Shown piece by piece: positions 24,291 to 37,395 of a DNA stretch of 64,000 nucleotides. Numbering within the stretch: position 1 is the first letter of the stretch; the number at the start of each line of letters is the position of its first letter. The position numbers and the translations under genes were made by a program. The stretch covers positions 84,512,420 through 84,576,419 of the forward strand of contig OX439036.1 in NCBI GenBank assembly GCA_949317995.1, written 5' to 3'. The notes below the pieces were generated by a model, which saw only the letters and a program-made list of their open reading frames with translations, did not search any database and was not told the DNA's origin. The stretch is from Acholoe squamosa (taxonomy: Eukaryota; Annelida; Polychaeta; Phyllodocida; Polynoidae).

Positions 24291-25208
24291 AGGGGGAACA
24301 CTCATCACAGAGTTCAGAACAGTCCAGAATATGAGGCTGCCCTGTCCAAACCCACTCTCATCCCAGACTGAGAAAACTTTATGCAGCTAAGCACCCATCT
24401 TGGGATGTCCATTTTGAAACCATCCTGGGCCCAATGTGGTTGCCCAATTTAAAGCTTACCAGTGCCCAAATCGGCCAGCCCAATGTGGCCCAGACCATAT
24501 GCTGAGGACAAAACCCATTGGGAGCCCAACGAGCTCAAATGGTTTGCCCGATTTGGGCTGCCCTGTGTGGCCCTGACTGGAAACCCAGCATCTGCCGAAC
24601 CTAAAACCCATGTACTGAATGCTGCCCGCTTTAAACCACCTTATCCCTGGTAAAACCAATTTGGCCCCGAGTGGGCTTGCTACATGGGAAAGGGAATATT
24701 ATAATTATATTTAGTAATGGGTATTAGTTGGGTTCTTCTACTAAGTAAAGGGTTAGTGCAAAACTTCCCTCTTTCAGCGTGACAAAGTATAAAAAGTGAT
24801 GTTACAAGAATTAATGATGTACTACGTGTTTCTGTACTGTTTTTCCACTGCATTCTATTCCGGAGACTAGACAGCCATGCACCCCATCCAAATAGAATAC
24901 AATTTCCGCCAACAGGCCTGCTTTCATAGAATAGAATGGAAGCTTGCCCGAAGGGCTACTGGTGTGGCCTAAGGCCGATGACAAACATTTATTATTTAAC
25001 ATAATTATAAAAGCCAGGCCCAGTTCAACAACCCTCACCTCATGGCTAAATGGGAAAACTAGACTGTCATCCCAAGGATAGGCCTCATGGTGACGACAGC
25101 ATAAACAATCAGTGACAACCATAACCATCCATGGACTATACGCCATCTGACCAACCAGCTACAATACCCAGCGTAATACCAGTCATCAACATGCCACCAG
25201 TACACTCT

Positions 25209-25334
25209 GGAGGCCATTTCTTAACATGCTACGACTACCCACTCCAAGTCGTACCAAATTTCCCATAGGAATAGCATTGAGATTTTGCAGTCGTAGTGCT
25301 GTGTGTGGTCGTAGTGCCTTAAGAAATGGCCTCC
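25209..25334. mobile_element. Short MITE-like palindrome GGAGGCCATTTCTTAA
   Basis: 126 bp with inverted ends GGAGGCCATTTCTTAA and TTAAGAAATGGCCTCC, and an inner pair GCTACGACTAC / GTCGTAGTGC. It sits directly before the Gypsy protease region, so it probably inserted into or beside that fossil. Confidence 0.75.
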
Positions 25335-25339
25335 TGAAC

Positions 25340-26390
25340 TAAAGTTCTGACATGGTCAATGGCAAAATCGATCTTACTTTCAATGAAACAGATATTCCTG
25401 CATTAATTGACACCGGTGCGACCGTCTCATGTATTGGAGAAGGTTTAGCATCATCCCTATCCAAACAGGTTACCTCAGAATTCATCAGAATTAGGCTACA
25501 TGTTTTTCTTGCCGATGGGTCATCATGTTCAATTAGAAAGGGAATCAAATTGAAATTCAAAACAAGAGCTTCTATCAACAATTTGCAATTTTACCTCAAT
25601 TGACCCAACCAATCATACTGGGAACAGATGTTCCATCTAAAACAGGATCTTCTATCCAATTCTTCAATTATGTTCCCCAGCCAAATCACCCCATAAGGGC
25701 ATCAAAATCAGTCACCATACCACCATTTTCAGAAAGAGCAGTAACTGGTCAAATAACAGCAATGACCCCATTCTTCCAATCACATGGTGTGACTGATAAT
25801 TTAGAAAGAAGCTCACTTTCCAAGATATCTGGTTCAAAGGTCCTTATTGACACCTGACAGAGATAACAAACATCCTGTCATATTAATGAACATCTCCAGT
25901 TCTCCATACAATGTCAAAAAGGGAGAGATAATAGGGATATATACCCAAAAATCAACAGATCTACAAGATCAAACACACAGGGCCCCCTATACTCAACCCC
26001 AAACTTACAATGACAGTGACTCTGACACCCATTCTGAAGCAGGATCAGAGGGCACCGTCCATATTCCTACACCCACCTACTCCACATGTTCCTCAGATGA
26101 TGGGGAGGAAATAGAAGAGAGAACTGAACATTATATTAACATGATTGAATTAGATGATGGGGAAACAGATGGCCAACATCTACCAGACCATGATATATCC
26201 ACAGACCTGAAACATGTCTTTTAGATCCGTGATATATAAATGAGAGTAACATTGAACACAAAATTCAAAAACCCGACTGTCTAACTGAATCTCAATTCCA
26301 AAAACTCAATGATCTGCTTGATGAATTCAAAGATGTGTTTGTGCAGAAAGATAACAAACTAGGGCATGTGACACATCCTTAAATGGGTCA
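25340..26390 (+). mobile_element. Gypsy-type LTR retrotransposon fossil (protease and pol linker)
   Basis: Broken remnant on the plus strand. The first part contains ALIDTGATVS, the catalytic DTG/A motif of a retroviral-type aspartic protease, followed by a PIILGTD block. The later part holds LLDEFKDVF, the linker that precedes reverse transcriptase in Gypsy elements. Reverse transcriptase itself, integrase and LTRs are not recognised next to it, and several breaks interrupt it. It may be the same family as the minus-strand fossil at 10.2-13.1 kb, whose protease region is missing; age is similar or older judging by the lesions. Confidence 0.8.
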
Positions 26391-26650
26391 GTGATTTGCT
26401 ATATAAATATAAGGTTTATGATAATCTATCATATACCAATGTTTGTGGATAGAGATAAACTTTTCATTGATGTGCTTATATCTCATATCAGTAGGAGGGA
26501 TTCTACAGTGATTTAAAGCTAGCAATGAAAATAATCATCTGACATCTTTTGGAAACTAGTGGTGGAGGCAGGTGTTGGGCACTATCCATCGGCTGCCAGA
26601 ATGCAGTGATAGTGGAATTAAAAAGATTTGGGATGAATTGTGAACCAAAT

Positions 26651-26896
26651 GAAGAGTTTGGTTCCAAAACGCAACAAATCCATTCCAGATTTTCAGCATA
26701 TAGCCATGTTTGCAGTGCTCCCTTGGAGTAAATCTTAGAGCTATCATGATGAAGTCTTTACTAAATAGACTCTAGACAGCTGAAAAAATGGTTTCCTTAA
26801 TACATCCAATTATCTCTAACATGTAGGCCTTTGAAATATTTACCTATATTTTCAAAATGGCGTTTATTGCGTTTCGGAACCAAACTTTTCAAATAA
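26651..26896 (+). mobile_element. Inverted-repeat element copy 2 (245 bp; partner at 6.08-7.58 kb)
   Basis: Ends are GAAGAGTTTGGTTCCAAAAC on the left and its near complement GTTTCGGAACCAAACTTTTC on the right, each followed inward by a GCAAYAAA word. The interior matches the reverse complement of about 7400-7550. This appears to be the compact form of the family. Confidence 0.75.
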
Positions 26897-27091
26897 TCCT
26901 AATTCAAGCTCTAATAGAACTAGAAAGCTGGGGAGGGCTAAGGATACTGTCTCTACGCTGCCCGTCAGTGACTGATGGCTGTCAGTCGGCGACTTTGTTT
27001 TGTATACAAAGACTCCGTCAGCTGCCTGCGGCTAAAACTACCATAGCGTTTAGGTCTAAATGTGTAGAGGCAAGGAGAAAGGGTACTCCAT

Positions 27092-27673
27092 GCTAAAAGT
27101 CTACTTTAAAATTCAAATCATTAGCTTTACAGTGATACATAGCATGAGAAGATACTCCTGTTAGTTTTGGAGGAATGGCTAGCTAGATATGGGTAGGTGT
27201 GACCATTTCAAGAATGTTAATAAGCTCTATGTCTAATTGGTCATGAGATATATAGCTAATTAGCATAATTTATGCTAATTAGCTAAATTCGTATAAATTT
27301 TTATTCTTTTGCCCATAACTTTTGATCTAGAAATGGTATTTTCATTCTGTTTTCGCCATAGTAAACCTTGTGGGATGTTCCTTCAAATGGAATCATTGAT
27401 TTTCCTATTTAGAACGAAAATCATGTTTCCATGGCAACAGAAATCAACAAAAATTCCTATTTTGGCCCAAAAACATTCTTTTTACATGCCAAATTTAGAA
27501 CCTTTCCACCCAAAATAAAACCTTTTATCAAAAACCATTGAATTCTCCTTAAAAAAGTAGCCTATAACAGTTTTAGTCATATTTTTCCTATTCTAGTTCA
27601 TAGTGGTGCCCCCTGGTGGCTAAATCTGGTACTAAATCCCGCAGTAACTGTCCTTTCTGCTTGCTGGCTCACA
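27092..27673. mobile_element. 580-bp interspersed repeat, copy 2
   Basis: Reverse-orientation partner of 10889-11468, from GCTAAAAGTC to TGCTTGCTGGCTCACA. Similarity continues over the full length, with sharp edges at both ends, which marks the true boundaries of the family. Confidence 0.8.
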
Positions 27674-30130
27674 AATTTCATCAGTGCTGGTGTGCTAGAG
27701 GTACGTAACTAAGTGTCCACAGGGGACTCCACCTGTCAGAGATTTTTTTCATTGACCTGAATGTTTATTGGGTCCCATTGGCCTTATATTAGGCCTGATG
27801 ATATCTAGCATGCCACCAGCGGGTCCATTTTTTCCCCATGTCTGTTGATGCCTGAGACGTCCAGATGAAAAAATGTAGAGCTCCTCAAACTATACCTAGC
27901 TCACACACAATGTACACTTGCTGGTTCCGACAGTTCCTGATGCACGCTGGTGCATAAGTGGGCTAAAATCGGCTTTGATGGAGGACCCGCTTTAAATAAC
28001 ACTGTAAAACCCTTAATAATGGTCCTATTTGCAAGCCATATCAACTTTCATGTAGCCAAGTTCCCACAGCCAGACATTTTGGCCAAGTGGACTGACAAAT
28101 CCTGCTGGCCTTGCATTCAGCCACTTTGCTAGCCAGAGGCGGTTTTCATATTGACTGTGGGCTGCCAAAATACATTAATATGAATTGTTCGAACAGAAGA
28201 GAAAAGGCTTCAAATGCACTTGTAGTAGCGGATAGTGTGTTTAGCCTTCAGATGTATTCTTTAATGTAAACAATTATAGTGATTTTTAAACCACCTCTTT
28301 TTTCTTCATTATGCTATTTTTCATGAATGTATGAAAAATTGAAAGGATGTAGTTAGTTACACGTTACAAAGTACGCACTGTAGACATTCATATGTTTGAT
28401 TTTAAATTTTAGTATTGGTCCTCGTACATGTGGTATGGTACAGTATTATATAACACACCATGGGTTTGTTACTCAAACCCTCATCATACACGCTCAATGA
28501 ATTTAGGAAATCAATGTGGGCCTTGCTTGGTGCTCCTAGGCACAGATATCCTACAGTGTAAATGTAAAATAAGATGAAGATTACAAATGAGATCAGGAAT
28601 GGAATAAAAAATTAGGTATGTTTCGTTCTCAAAGGTCCCATAACCTAAGAGCACAGCGTATCCACTAAGATCATCAGCACTCAACTTTCATGTTTCCCCC
28701 ATTATAGGATCGGATCACAAATAGGACCAGAATGTGATGGGATCATGAATGAAACTAAGAATCTGTATACTCTTCCTTTGATAAACCCCATAAGATCACC
28801 TAAGGGTACAAGTTACTCTTTCTCTCATCATCCCTGTAATATCACCTAAGAGTAAACGGAATCCCCTGAGAGCACAGAGAGTTATAGTGCAGGTACCTAA
28901 ATATTTTGGGTACTTCTGTGTAACGGACTGCAGACCTTCACCCATTGTCTGAGCATGGGAACCTCAGGGTTACACTAAAGACATGTGGGACCAGTCCAAT
29001 GACTCAGCAGATGGTTGGATCTCACAGCACATTAGATAGGAGCCTCTGACAGGTCAATGGCCAATCAGCAAGCAATCGTAAAGGATAGTCTATGAAAGGG
29101 TGCCTGTAATACTTATTATTTCTACATGCCTGCTCATGTATATTGCTGTTGGAGTGATCATGATCAGTACCACTATGTCTCCTACCCAGTGGGCATTGCT
29201 CATCCAAATGACACATATTAATCTGAGGGGCTTTCATGTGGATATGAGGTAAATTGCTCGATTTGTGTTCACTGGATAATTATATGAGTGGTGTTGATTG
29301 AGATTAAGGAGGAGTTGATTGATTATGACTACATGTATATAATCATGGTAAATGTGCTTCCAACATTCTCGCTCCATCACTCTTTTGTTCACTGAGTTGA
29401 CAAAGCACACAACCCATATGTGTCATAATCGAGCAGTATCATGAGAGCTCATTTATAAGCTTTGCATAAACCATCAGGCTTTCTAGTATCATCTTTTCAG
29501 ATAGAGGAGACGTCTAAACTTCAAATTTCGTTTTCAATCATCAAATTAGTTATTACGTTCAATTTCCATCCCATTATACTGCTCAAATGAAAAGGAACTA
29601 AAAAGGAACTTTTTTTGTTCCATTTTCCTTACATGGCAATCAAATCCTCATAAAAAATGAGAGAATCTGAAAGAGACAATAAATATGGTCACATTGGTGT
29701 ATGATATCCAGCAGTTCTGTTTCAGATTATACACAAAATGGGTTTCCCTGAATCAACCTATCTAGAGTCCTTAAATAGCGTTAAACAACCACTACTGCTG
29801 ACCTGAATTTAATATTAAACACCTGCAAGGTTGGGTCAGCATTAGAGTTTGCCAGTATACAGAGAAAAAGGAGGGAACGCATACCCCAACCCCCACCCCC
29901 GTATAAAACCGCCACTCGCCCGTGCTGATGAGTTTGATCAGATGTTTTAACAGGAGTGAATCTTTCCACCTCAAATGATTCTCTCACATATATACGCCAC
30001 AATATAATGTACAAATGTCTGAAAATTTTGACCATTATTTTGCTAGAATCACACAGAGGTATGTATTAATAAGTTAAACCACGGTTTTGGGAGTAACCTA
30101 AACCATGGTAGAGGTGGGAATTAAAGAAGT
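27674..30130. other. Intergenic, no supported gene
   Basis: About 2.5 kb without a recognised exon or RNA. Weak local repetition of CACCTAAGAGCACA-like words occurs at 28640-28880. A polypurine/pyrimidine patch lies near 29875-29905. Confidence 0.4.
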
Positions 30131-30172
30131 TCAGAGCACAGCAGAGATGCATCATGCTGACCGTTCAGGGTT

Positions 30173-31093
30173 CATTGATGCATCATGGTGACATGGTAAC
30201 ATTACTGTGGATGCATCATGTGTCATTGATGCATCATGGCGACATGGTAACATTACTGTGGATGCATCATGTGTCATTGATGCATCATGGTGACATAGTA
30301 ACATTACTGTGGATGCATCATGTGTCATTGATGCATCATGGCGACATGGTAACATTACTCTGGATGCATCATGTGTCATTGATGCATCATGGCGACATGG
30401 TAACATTACTCTGGATGCATCATGTGTCATTGATGCATCATGGCGACATGGTAACATTACTGTGGATGCATCATGTGTCAGTGATGCATCATGGTGACAT
30501 GGTAACATTACTGTGGATGCATCATGTGTCATTGATGCATCATGGCGACATGGTAACATTACTGTGGATGCATCATGTGTCATTGATGCATCATGGCGAC
30601 ATGGTAACATTACTGTGGATGCATCATGTGTCATTGATGCATCATGGTGACATAGTAACATTACTGTGGATGCATCATGTGTCATTGATGCATCATGGCG
30701 ACATGGTAACATTACTCTGGATGCATCATGTGTCATTGATGCATCATGGCGACATGGTAACATTACTCTGGATGCATCATGTGTCAGTGATGCATCATGG
30801 CGACATGGTAACATTACTGTGGATGCATCATGTGTCATTGATGCATCATGGCGACATGGTAACATTACTGTGGATGCATCATGTGTCAGTGATGCATCAT
30901 GGTGAGATGGTAACATTACTGTGGATGCATCATGTGTCAGTGATGCATCATGGCGACATGGTAACATTACTGTGGATGCATCATGTGTCATTGATGCATC
31001 ATGGCGACATGGTCACATTACTGTGGATGCATCATGTGTCATTGATGCATCATGGCGACATGGTAACATTACTGTGGATGCATCATGTGTCTT
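30173..31093. repeat. 51-bp tandem array, about 18 copies
   Basis: The unit reads GATGCATCATGTGTCATTGA then TGCATCATGGCGACATGGTA then ACATTACTGTG. Copies differ at only a few positions (GCGACATGG/GTGACATGG, ACTGTGG/ACTCTGG, TCATTG/TCAGTG) and some multi-unit blocks repeat, showing recent unequal exchange. Because 51 is divisible by 3 and the unit lacks stops in several frames, long open frames exist on both strands (341 codons plus, 279 codons minus); they are almost certainly not genes. Each unit is internally dyad-symmetric around GATGCATC. The right flank TTTTAAGGGGTTAA matches the end of the element at 8961-9106. Confidence 0.95.
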
Positions 31094-31609
31094 TTAAGGG
31101 GTTAACCTTACGTTCGTTTGAATACAGTCTGGTTAGAAAACAATGTGGAAAAATCTCTTTCTCACTTATGCCACAATGATTGTGTTGATTGATAAGGGTT
31201 GTTCATTTCGTTTACCTATATTAGTATTAGTGCTTTGGTCAACTGGGGCCGGTGTGAGTTAGGAAACTCACCTAAACAGGTGTAATACTCATAGTCCACT
31301 AGGCCTCATTTGCTCGATTTTATATAGGGTTTGAATTTGTGAGTGAGAGTAATAGGTGTTTAACGCCATTTCGACAGCTAAGGTCATATTCCGGCGAGAA
31401 CTACATTAAACAATTTCACAAGGGGATAGGAAATGAGAATTAGACCCTTTTAAGTGGGCTAGTGAAGCCCAGTTGCTATTTGTTAGGGGAAGGCTGATTG
31501 CCTACCGTCACTATGTGAGACACCCGTCCTAATAGCAATCAAGCTAGGTTTCTCACAGTGTGCCCCGCTCAACAGTCCATGTTTTGTCTCTACCTTTAAC
31601 CATGCTAAT

Positions 31610-31985
31610 CTCAAAGAAATAGATGTCTAGAAATAAAATGCTTCCAGCATTTTACCTCTGTTGACAAATTTATACTTAATTACATCAGCTAAGTGGTGCC
31701 ACCTGTAGTTAGGAAATCAGACTGTGGTGTTCTATGGCAATGAAACCTTCCCAAGGGAAGCCTGCAGGGTTGCAGACTGCTCAGTGCTAACTCAGTGAGA
31801 ACTAATTAACCGAAGCAGTTTACCATCCCACCAATGGAGCAAGCAGAGTTGGACATTGAGTTTCCAACTGTATGTATTGACACCATTCCTTACTGGATTG
31901 AATACCATGAAACTAATTGGAAGGTAATGTATAATCCTCTGGGATAGAAATCAGAATAACATAATTCACGTCTTGTACCAGCTTT
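31610..31985. repeat. 375-bp interspersed repeat, inverted partner at 39243-39620
   Basis: Contains AATAAAATGCTTCCAGCATT, GGAAATCAGACTGTGGTGTT and CCAATGGAGCAAGCAGAGTT, each found reverse-complemented at 39.24-39.62 kb in the matching order. Separation is about 7.3 kb. No open frame is shared. Class unknown. Confidence 0.75.
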
Positions 31986-32362
31986 AACATGTTATAACAC
32001 ATACTGGGCACTGAACAAGCTCATTATAGTATCAATGCCTTGGTTGTCACACCATCAGTGGTGGAGGTAGGGTGGGTGCGCTCAGACTCCATGGCAGTAC
32101 CAGCTTTAACACCTCCACCTCCACCCTGGAGCTGACAGCCAAGTACTCTAAAAGCCATCCTATATCTAGCTAAATATATCAAAATACCTTTGCAGCATTA
32201 ATATATGAATTCCAATCTTATATCATGTCATATAAGATTAGAAACTCCGTAGATATAATTTTATGCAGATATGACTTCATCAGATTATCATGCAGAAATT
32301 GACATCCTACAATCTTTCGGTAGACGGGTTGCTATGGGACATTAGTTATGGGGGATTCAAGG

Positions 32363-32510
32363 CAATGGCGGATCCAGGATTTGGAAAAGGAGGGGCGCAA
32401 CCCCAATTTTTGAGCATTATGTGGGGTCCAAAATGATCAAATAAACTCTTAACTATGGTCAAAAATGAGGGGGCATGCACCCCCGCGCCCCCATCTAAAT
32501 CCGCCACTGG
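32363..32510. mobile_element. MITE with CAATGGCGGATCCAGGA / ATCCGCCACTGG ends
   Basis: 148 bp with imperfect inverted ends. This CAGTGGCGGATC type of terminus is widespread in animal non-autonomous hAT-like elements, but no clear 8-bp target duplication is seen here, so the assignment is tentative. Confidence 0.6.
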
Positions 32511-32696
32511 TTTCCAGCCATGACATGAGAAGCTGTATACACCAGTTTACATACGTACAGATTTCGTCAGTGTATATAGAGCATTTCTATACACCAGGTT
32601 ATGGAAGCTAATGTTGCCATCTCTAGCTAGTAGCTTCTATTTTACCAGTTAGGTGCATAGGTAAAAGGTCCTACTCCTGGCGAGGCTCATGTGGTT

Positions 32697-32699
<3 letters not shown>

Positions 32700-32777
<78 letters not shown>
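32700..32777. repeat. (TA)n microsatellite
   Basis: About 78 bp of pure AT/TA dinucleotide repeats; no associated gene recognised. Confidence 0.95.
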
Positions 32778-32781
<4 letters not shown>

Positions 32782-35188
32782 GCCATAAACTTTACATTCG
32801 TACTCCCATATGTGACATAGAGCATGAGAACCAGTGTCTTGGTAACGCATCTATACTGCAGCAGTACCCTTCCATAGTCCTGATTCCACATTATTGTATA
32901 TTCTATGCATGTTTGCCAATACCTACAGATTCCAGGGTGAAGTTACCTGTTTGCTGCTCCCATTCGTACTACACACCTTCTAACCTAAACATCATCTTTT
33001 ATACACGTAAATTCTTCTTGACTTATTTCTACAGGCTCAGTCATCCAATTGCACACTCATCTCAGCACCATTTACCCCCAGAAAAATCTATCATATAGAG
33101 CTCCTCAGACTCCACCTTCACTACAAGTGACAAGTGCCTCTCACAACACCATCTGTCAATACACTTTCTCTACATAATTATTATGTACACATGGCTCAAC
33201 GTCCCAGCATGACAACCATATACTCTTATCTACTCTTATCTATTTCAGTCTCCAAGGCAACTGACGAGAACCATCAGCCCCAACTCCTCTAGGGTGTTTT
33301 ACCAAGCTACTTAGAAGCGTCCCCCTCCCCCTCCGTTTCAAATCTACAGCAGCCAAACTATGTTAGTTTAAAAAAACTCTAATGTATACAATAATTATTA
33401 TGTGCCTTATCATGCATCCATATGACAATACTGTATAGCACAGAGTTGATAATGACTCACCTCCCTGGATGCCTATTCCTCTCTCAGCTGCCTCTCTCGT
33501 TATGGAGGCTCCCTATTGCTGCCATCCTACCATCATACCATTGGTATCCCCCGGGGAAGGTCACGTGACTGGCCGAGTGCTCGGACCATTGGTCGTTGTG
33601 CTGAGACACATCAGCTGGGTGTGATAAAGCTATGGTTGATTGCTACCCTTACTCTCCAGGAGTATTTTTCAAGTCCAAAGTCAATATCTTATTGATATCA
33701 TGGACACAGGCGGGGGGGGGAGGAGCTGGTTATGAGGGTATCACTGTAGGTGGCCCTATACTGACTATGGTTTTCCCCATAGACAGTGGTGCAAACTAAT
33801 ACTGTATCTAATAATAGTATCTCACTTGTATGAGGATAAAGTAAAGCTATTTTACTCTAATAACTTGGATTACGGATCTGCCCCCGGGATATTTCTTATT
33901 TTCAAAATAGAAAAAAAAATCTCTATTTTCCTGGATATAACAGCTATCTTGATATCTCCTCCTTAGATTATGAAGATTCTTTGCCGGATCTTGTGAAAGA
34001 AATAATATAACGAAGCAAAATACTGCCTGGGAAACCATATATATATTGGCAGGTACATAAATAATCAAATGCTTGCAATGAGAAATACATGATACAGCAT
34101 TTTTCTAGTAGACAAGTGCCTTCGGCACTAGAGGGGGTAGCCAAAGCCATTTTCTATGGCAAATTGTTAGGCTGCAGATTAGGTCTATCGTTGGACTTTT
34201 CCACAGCAAAATATTTCACATTAGGCCTACCATAGGGGGCCTACAAACTGTATCACTTTTCTACTGCAAAATGCCACAGATTAGGCTAACCATTACAAAC
34301 TGTAGCCCTTTCCTATGACAAACTGTTACCCAGCCCCATTTCCATAAGCACCTCCCCTGCCCCCAAATAGGCCCTACACTGAATGTGGTGTCCTGGTGTT
34401 ATAACTCAGAAGCACATAGCGTAGCAGCGCGTAACTTAGCAACGGTGCATAACATAGCAACAGCAAACAATTTTACACTCTCCCAGCAGATACTCTCGGA
34501 GGTTTGAGTTTTAGGGAGTTTCTCTGGAACTACTTATCATATCTTAACTATGAGCTATCAAATTAAAGGTCTTAGGGAGTGCGACCGAGATCTTCAATCG
34601 ATAAGAAGATTCCTCTTTAAGTAACATTGCAAGGACTGCCGATCTATTTGAATCAAGATCCAAGATGGCCGAAAATACAATTTTTTTTTATGGTTTTTCA
34701 GGTTAGAACATCTATGTGCCAAAGTTTAGATAATTAAATCTCTATACTGAAACATTTAAGACCAATTAAGTACATTTGATTGTATATTCATGAAAATATT
34801 TTTGCTATGATTTCTGAATGACATGTCGAGTTAGCTGGCATTTTCCTACCTGGTTCATAGCCTGGAAATTTTGCTTCATCTGGTACCCTACAAGTACCCT
34901 AGGCTAATGAAGTCATTAATCATGCAAATGCAACCAGCAATCTACTTACCCATTTTTATATATAGTGTAAATAGCCAAAAGCATGCCGAAAGCACCGGGC
35001 TTAGCTATGTAAGCTTTTACACGGGATTTAACTAGTATTACAAAGGATTTAGCTGGTATGGGAAATTGTGAAGTAAGGTAGCTTTGGTTGATTCTTCAAA
35101 TTGCTCTTTTGCTTGGGTTATAACAAGTAGCGACAAATTATAACCATAAACCATAGAGTGGGAGGATTGTAATTTTGCAGGGATAGCC
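32778..35188. other. Intergenic, no supported gene
   Basis: A GC-richer patch at 33440-33640 contains a TCACGTGAC E-box and, on the minus strand, a good donor (GGGAG before GTGAGT at about 33462). It could be an untranslated first exon or promoter, but no downstream coding exon was identified. A decayed tandem repeat (GCAAAATNNNACA...TTAGGCNTACCAT) lies at 34140-34330. Confidence 0.35.
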
Positions 35189-35213
35189 TTAAGGATAATT
35201 CCTTTTTTTATTC

Positions 35214-35458
35214 ACCTGTGCGTCCTCGATCGTGAGAAATGAGAGGTATTTTGGGTTACATGTTGATCCAGGGAACATATCGACCTGGACCTGTTTATTC
35301 AAAGGGATGCCTTTCTGGCAACTCTGACACTGAAGAGATATCAGTCCCCCCCCACACACACGCACACCTAAAAGCCACGGCCCCATTGCCTGTCCATCTA
35401 TTTTGACCATTCCTGCAGGCAGTTGGCCAGTGTAATAGCTACTAGTTCCGGAAGACAT
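35214..35458 (-). CDS. Candidate coding exon, unrecognised
   Basis: An 81-codon open stretch begins with ATG after an in-frame stop and ends at a consensus 5' splice site (GCACAG before GTGAAT). The residues look protein-like rather than repeat-derived (for example GPWLLGVRVCGGG, CQSCQKGIPL, FPGSTCNP), but I do not recognise a family. It could be the first coding exon of a minus-strand gene or an internal exon using an acceptor such as CTGCAG near 35415. No convincing following exon was found below 35188, so it may also be chance. Confidence 0.3.
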
Positions 35459-37157
35459 ACATTAGTGTATAGGTATGGCATGCACTAATGATTAATACAG
35501 AATTCTATATTAAATTGCATAATATGTGACACAGTCTTTGTGCAGAGTGCAATAAGGGCCCCTTTCCCAGTACACGTCACATATACATGGGATCATAGAC
35601 CTTAACTACAATAGTTGAGTGATGCCAAACTGACCAAATACAAAATCTTTAATTAAACCTTCTCGCTTCCGAATAAGGTAGAAATTACTATTATCAACAA
35701 TACTGAAAAGGATTATGAATATGGGTTGTATTGAGACCTTCTGAGATAGGAATCATTTTGACTTTTTCTCTCTTGTCCCAACCAAAGATTGGTAGCTAAT
35801 CAGAAAATGACTTGAATCTTGAGGCTGTGAACTTTCAACATTATCTTCCTATTCAGTCCCAATTCCCAAACATTCTACCGTTATTACCCATGTTTTATGT
35901 ATTTTCTTACCTCAGCAAGCGGATCAATTATCTTTTCATATTCAGTACATGCGATTATGTAAACCCATATAATTTTCTGACTCTAATGCCAAATGTATTG
36001 CGGCTCTGTTCCCTTCCCTTTGTATCGAACACAGCAGTATTATTCATGTATACATATGGGCGACAAGATGTTGTACTAGTCATCTGAATTATGTATGGTA
36101 TGGACTCAATGCCGTTACGACTGCGCTGTATCAATTCTGTCTGGACATATACATGCACGTTGAAAAAGAGGTGTGGGAAGGGAAAACATGACAGTAGACT
36201 GAAATGACAAAATGACGAAATGAATTAATTCCACAAGGTAGGATATGCAGTTTGGTTCTGTGAGGTGGGGCTCACATGCCGCTCTTTTCAATGCTGGTAT
36301 CTCTAAATGCCAATATTTGGACAAAGTTCTATTTATTCCCTTCCATAAGAATAGCTTATTAGAATAGCTAGGGGTAAGTAATGTTTTATGCATGGTAAGA
36401 GTTGAACTGAGTACATCCTTGCATTTGTATAGAGAGCTAATGAACCTCCAAACAGATGAGTATATACTAAGCGACCCACCATTTCATGCGCGTGTTATCT
36501 TTCTGGTATTTGGGAGGGGGTTGATACTCAGTATGGGTTCCAATATGTATTGAATGGACGAATAGTCTTCTGCAATAAAATCCAATATTTTACCCTGGAA
36601 ATTTAATCAAACTAGTCAGTGGTTGAGGAATAAGTGTGTGGGATAAGCTGTGTAAATCCTTATTAAATCACCTATCATTCCAACCTAAAAGGTGCGCCAC
36701 TGGACTGATTGACATAATATGAACAATAATTGTCATAGCCTGGGGGTTGAGGGAATAATGTATAAGACAATGCATTATGTGATGTCTTGTGGAATGTTAT
36801 GACCAATACGCAACATGTGTCAACACTCGATGTGGGGATTATGCTTGCAAGTGTGATACTACGCTGGTGTCCAGAGATTTAAACCCTCAGGGCACCCCTG
36901 TGCAAGAAACCTGGTTCTTTTTTCCAGATGCATAGTGGGAGTGTCGTGACCACTATGCACCTCTACCGGTAATCAGGAACAGAGAATACTCTGCAATCTT
37001 CAAACGGAGTTTCTATTTATGTAGTCAGAAACATATTATGCATGTAACGTGACAAAACCATGCTCACGCTAGTGCTTACTAGTGTCATAATGTGGCGCTA
37101 GGTATAAATGCAGTGTCTATAGGAACGCCATACAGTGTATAGTATCACTGCCCCTCT

Positions 37158-37395
37158 GGGGTGTTTCAGAAGCCGGACATGATAATGAACCTTAAATATC
37201 TGTTTCTAAAACTGTAAAATTCTAAACTTACAACTGTAACCATTATCATCTCTCGCCAGTCATATAGTTATAGACACAGTAAAATAATGGTAATGCTTTA
37301 GAAACACATGCAGTTATAAGCCTACAATCACTATTAAAACTGCTATCATATTCGTTATGACTGGTTGTAAACATTACCTGCTTCTGAAACACCCC
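37158..37395. mobile_element. MITE with 16-bp perfect ends GGGGTGTTTCAGAAGC
   Basis: 238 bp bounded by GGGGTGTTTCAGAAGC (37158-37173) and its exact reverse complement (37380-37395). Interior has further inverted words such as AACCATTATCATC. No frame. Confidence 0.8.

Larger units (their letters stand above)
22129..24688 (+). mobile_element. Large non-autonomous inverted-repeat element, copy A (2.56 kb)
   Basis: Ends are CCCAGGTAGCAA and TTGCTACATGGG, giving inverted termini. They extend inward into GTGGCCCA-rich blocks on both sides (22150-22340 and 24425-24680). The body is collinear, in reverse orientation, with 49419-51681. It holds a G-rich minisatellite (24000-24290) and an 812-bp segment absent from the other copy. 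Open frames (up to 130 codons) show no known domain. The same short terminus bounds a smaller element at 46599-46919, so a shared transposase is likely supplied from elsewhere. Confidence 0.8.

Noticed and set aside
30173-31093. CRISPR array (regular repeats at 51 bp)
   Set aside because: Repeats are directly adjacent with no unique spacers, and the DNA is animal.
30154-31179. A 341-codon open frame on plus and 279 codons on minus as repeat-protein genes
   Set aside because: Both follow from a stop-free 51-bp unit whose length is divisible by three; frames are open on both strands and the unit derives from a palindromic element.
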